Part shown: positions 7,087 through 7,840 of the stretch, one piece after another | Position numbering within the stretch: the stretch's first letter is position 1 | How the letters are laid out: every line of letters begins with the position of its first letter | Assembly: GCA_000434435.1 (NCBI GenBank) | Contig: FR895502.1 | Coordinates: forward strand, 1 to 7,840 | Direction of reading: 5' to 3' | DNA from: Firmicutes bacterium CAG:475 | GTDB taxonomy: Bacteria > Bacillota > Clostridia > Christensenellales > CAG-917 | DNA length: 7,840 bases | The notes under the pieces: generated by a model | The model's database searches: none | Seen by the model: only the letters and a program-made list of their open reading frames with translations | What the model was told of the DNA's origin: nothing | Position numbers and translations under genes: made by a program

Positions 7087-7661
7087 CAGATGGAAAGGAT
7101 CTCCTGTTCCTTCTCTTTGAAGAGTTTGTCAACCTCGTCGGTATTCTTTGAAAGAATCTTATCGACGTCCTCGGTGTAGTTTTTCAAATCGTCCTCGGTG
7201 ATTGTGGACGCTTTTTGGATCTTTTTGAGATCGTCGATAGCGTCGCGACGTGCGTTTCTCATGACGATTTTGGATTCTTCCACCAAAGTTTTCGCTTCTT
7301 TGACGGTTGAGCGTCTGCGCTCTTCGGTGAGTTCGGGGAAAACAAGACGAATCACGTGACCGTCGTTGTTGGGATTGATGCCGATGTTTGCCGCCAAAAT
7401 CGCTCTTTCGATAGCTTTAAGTTGGGATTTATCCCAAGGAGAAATAACCAAAAGACGAGCTTCGGGGACGGAAACGTTTGCCATATTGTTGATAGGCGTA
7501 GGCGTACCGTAATAGTCCACAACAACTTTGTCGAGGATGTGCGGATTTGCTCTGCCCGCGCGAATGGAGCGCAATTCGGTGATATAATTTTGCATTGTTT
7601 TGTCGATTTTCTCGTTCATTTCGTCGAAGATAATATCGACTTCGTCAATACCGTAAGACAT
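7086..7661 (-). CDS. frr: ribosome recycling factor
   Basis: RRF, together with EF-G, splits the post-termination ribosome so that its subunits can be reused; it is cytosolic and normally essential. The 191 residues are close to the usual 185. Seen: the long-helix domain I segments at both ends and the small domain II between them (about 31-105). Domain II opens with LRSIRAGRANPHILDK (30-45), followed by YYGTPTPINNMANVSVPEAR (50-69). RLVFPELTEERRR (105-117) comes next, then the arginine-rich MRNARRD (134-140), which in the family contacts 23S rRNA. The ATG has a near-perfect GGAGG (7669-7673) 7 nt upstream, and two promoters sit just before it. It is the first gene of the visible cluster. pyrH, its common upstream partner, is not within the 179 bases before it. 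Confidence 0.98.
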   Translation of the reverse strand: MSYGIDEVDIIFDEMNEKIDKTMQNYITELRSIRAGRANPHILDKVVVDYYGTPTPINNMANVSVPEARLLVISPWDKSQLKAIERAILAANIGINPNNDGHVIRLVFPELTEERRRSTVKEAKTLVEESKIVMRNARRDAIDDLKKIQKASTITEDDLKNYTEDVDKILSKNTDEVDKLFKEKEQEILSI

Positions 7662-7668
7662 ACTTTGT

Positions 7669-7673
7669 CCTCC
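7669..7673 (-). promoter_or_regulatory. Shine-Dalgarno site of frr
   Basis: GGAGG on the minus strand with a 7-nt spacer to the frr ATG. It is the strongest ribosome binding site in the window and fixes the frr start. Confidence 0.9.
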
Positions 7674-7684
7674 ATAATATGAAT

Positions 7685-7713
7685 ATTATAATTATTATAA
7701 CAAATGATTGCAA
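7685..7713 (-). promoter_or_regulatory. Proximal sigma-A-like promoter for the frr cluster
   Basis: On the minus strand, TTGCAA (7708-7713) is followed after exactly 17 bp by TATAAT (7685-7690). The -10 box is a perfect match to the vegetative sigma factor consensus and the -35 box matches at 4 of 6 positions. Transcription would start roughly 10 bases ahead of the frr ribosome binding site, leaving a very short leader. The region is AT-rich, so chance TATAAT matches are possible; the 17-bp spacing raises confidence. Confidence 0.65.
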
Positions 7714-7722
7714 ATTAAGCAA
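7694..7722 (-). promoter_or_regulatory. Distal sigma-A-like promoter overlapping the proximal one
   Basis: On the minus strand, TTGCTT (7717-7722) and TATAAT (7694-7699) are again exactly 17 bp apart. Both boxes are shifted 9 bp upstream from the proximal promoter. The two cannot be bound at the same time, so they may be alternative start sites for the same transcript. Confidence 0.6.
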
Positions 7723-7775
7723 TAGCGTTTTAACTAATATTTGTATCGAACAAGAAAGTTGCGGGAGATTTAAAC

Positions 7776-7817
7776 CTATTCGAAGCGCACTTATACATTG
7801 GATCTGTCTATTCGAAG
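7776..7817. repeat. 10-bp direct repeat CTATTCGAAG, two copies
   Basis: CTATTCGAAG occurs at 7776-7785 and 7808-7817, start-to-start 32 bp, about three helical turns. A related TATCGAA lies at 7744-7750. The copies are upstream of the frr promoters in a stretch with no recognised gene. They could be protein binding sites or part of a dispersed repeat; nothing here settles which. Confidence 0.5.
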
Positions 7818-7840
7818 ACGGAATTGGAGTCGCAAGGCGA

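Noticed and set aside
7804..7826. TTCGAAT on the minus strand resembling a tRNA T-loop
   Set aside because: The flanking bases do not form a 5-bp T-stem with the conserved G-C closing pair, and no acceptor or anticodon arm is found around it.

Overview
The window holds seven protein-coding genes, all on the minus strand and tightly packed, read from the right edge to the left: frr, uppS, cdsA, dxr, rseP, ispG and a polC-derived gene. This is the classic order of the Bacillota (Firmicutes) frr-uppS-cdsA-dxr-rseP-(ispG)-polC block. The PolC-type protein, the strong GGAGG ribosome binding site of frr and the near-consensus sigma-A-like promoter boxes also point to a Gram-positive Bacillota member, most likely a clostridial lineage. 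That placement is inference from gene order and protein character, not from a database search.

Layout. Positions 7662-7840 are non-coding as far as can be seen. They carry a 10-bp direct repeat and, close to frr, two overlapping promoters offset by exactly 9 bp. frr (ribosome recycling factor) stops inside the uppS start codon (TGATG). uppS is followed by an 89-nt spacer with two small hairpins, then cdsA. A 104-nt spacer leads to dxr, whose TAG stop shares one base with the GTG start of rseP. ispG follows after about 30 nt, and the polC-like gene after another 42 nt. The last 48 bases contain no recognisable gene.

How the genes fit together. dxr and ispG are two steps of the MEP pathway, which makes isopentenyl diphosphate. 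uppS polymerises those units into undecaprenyl diphosphate, the precursor of the lipid carrier for peptidoglycan and other wall polymers. cdsA makes CDP-diacylglycerol for phospholipids. rseP is an intramembrane site-2 protease. frr recycles ribosomes. The block therefore ties envelope precursor supply to translation and, through polC, to replication.

The main oddity is the last gene. It occupies the normal polC position and has the PolC N-terminal region, OB fold and a complete DEDDh proofreading exonuclease. It lacks the PHP segment that normally lies between OB and exonuclease, and it stops directly after the exonuclease, with no polymerase domain. It reads as a free-standing proofreading subunit derived from PolC. 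No mobile element, CRISPR array, tRNA or rRNA gene was found.
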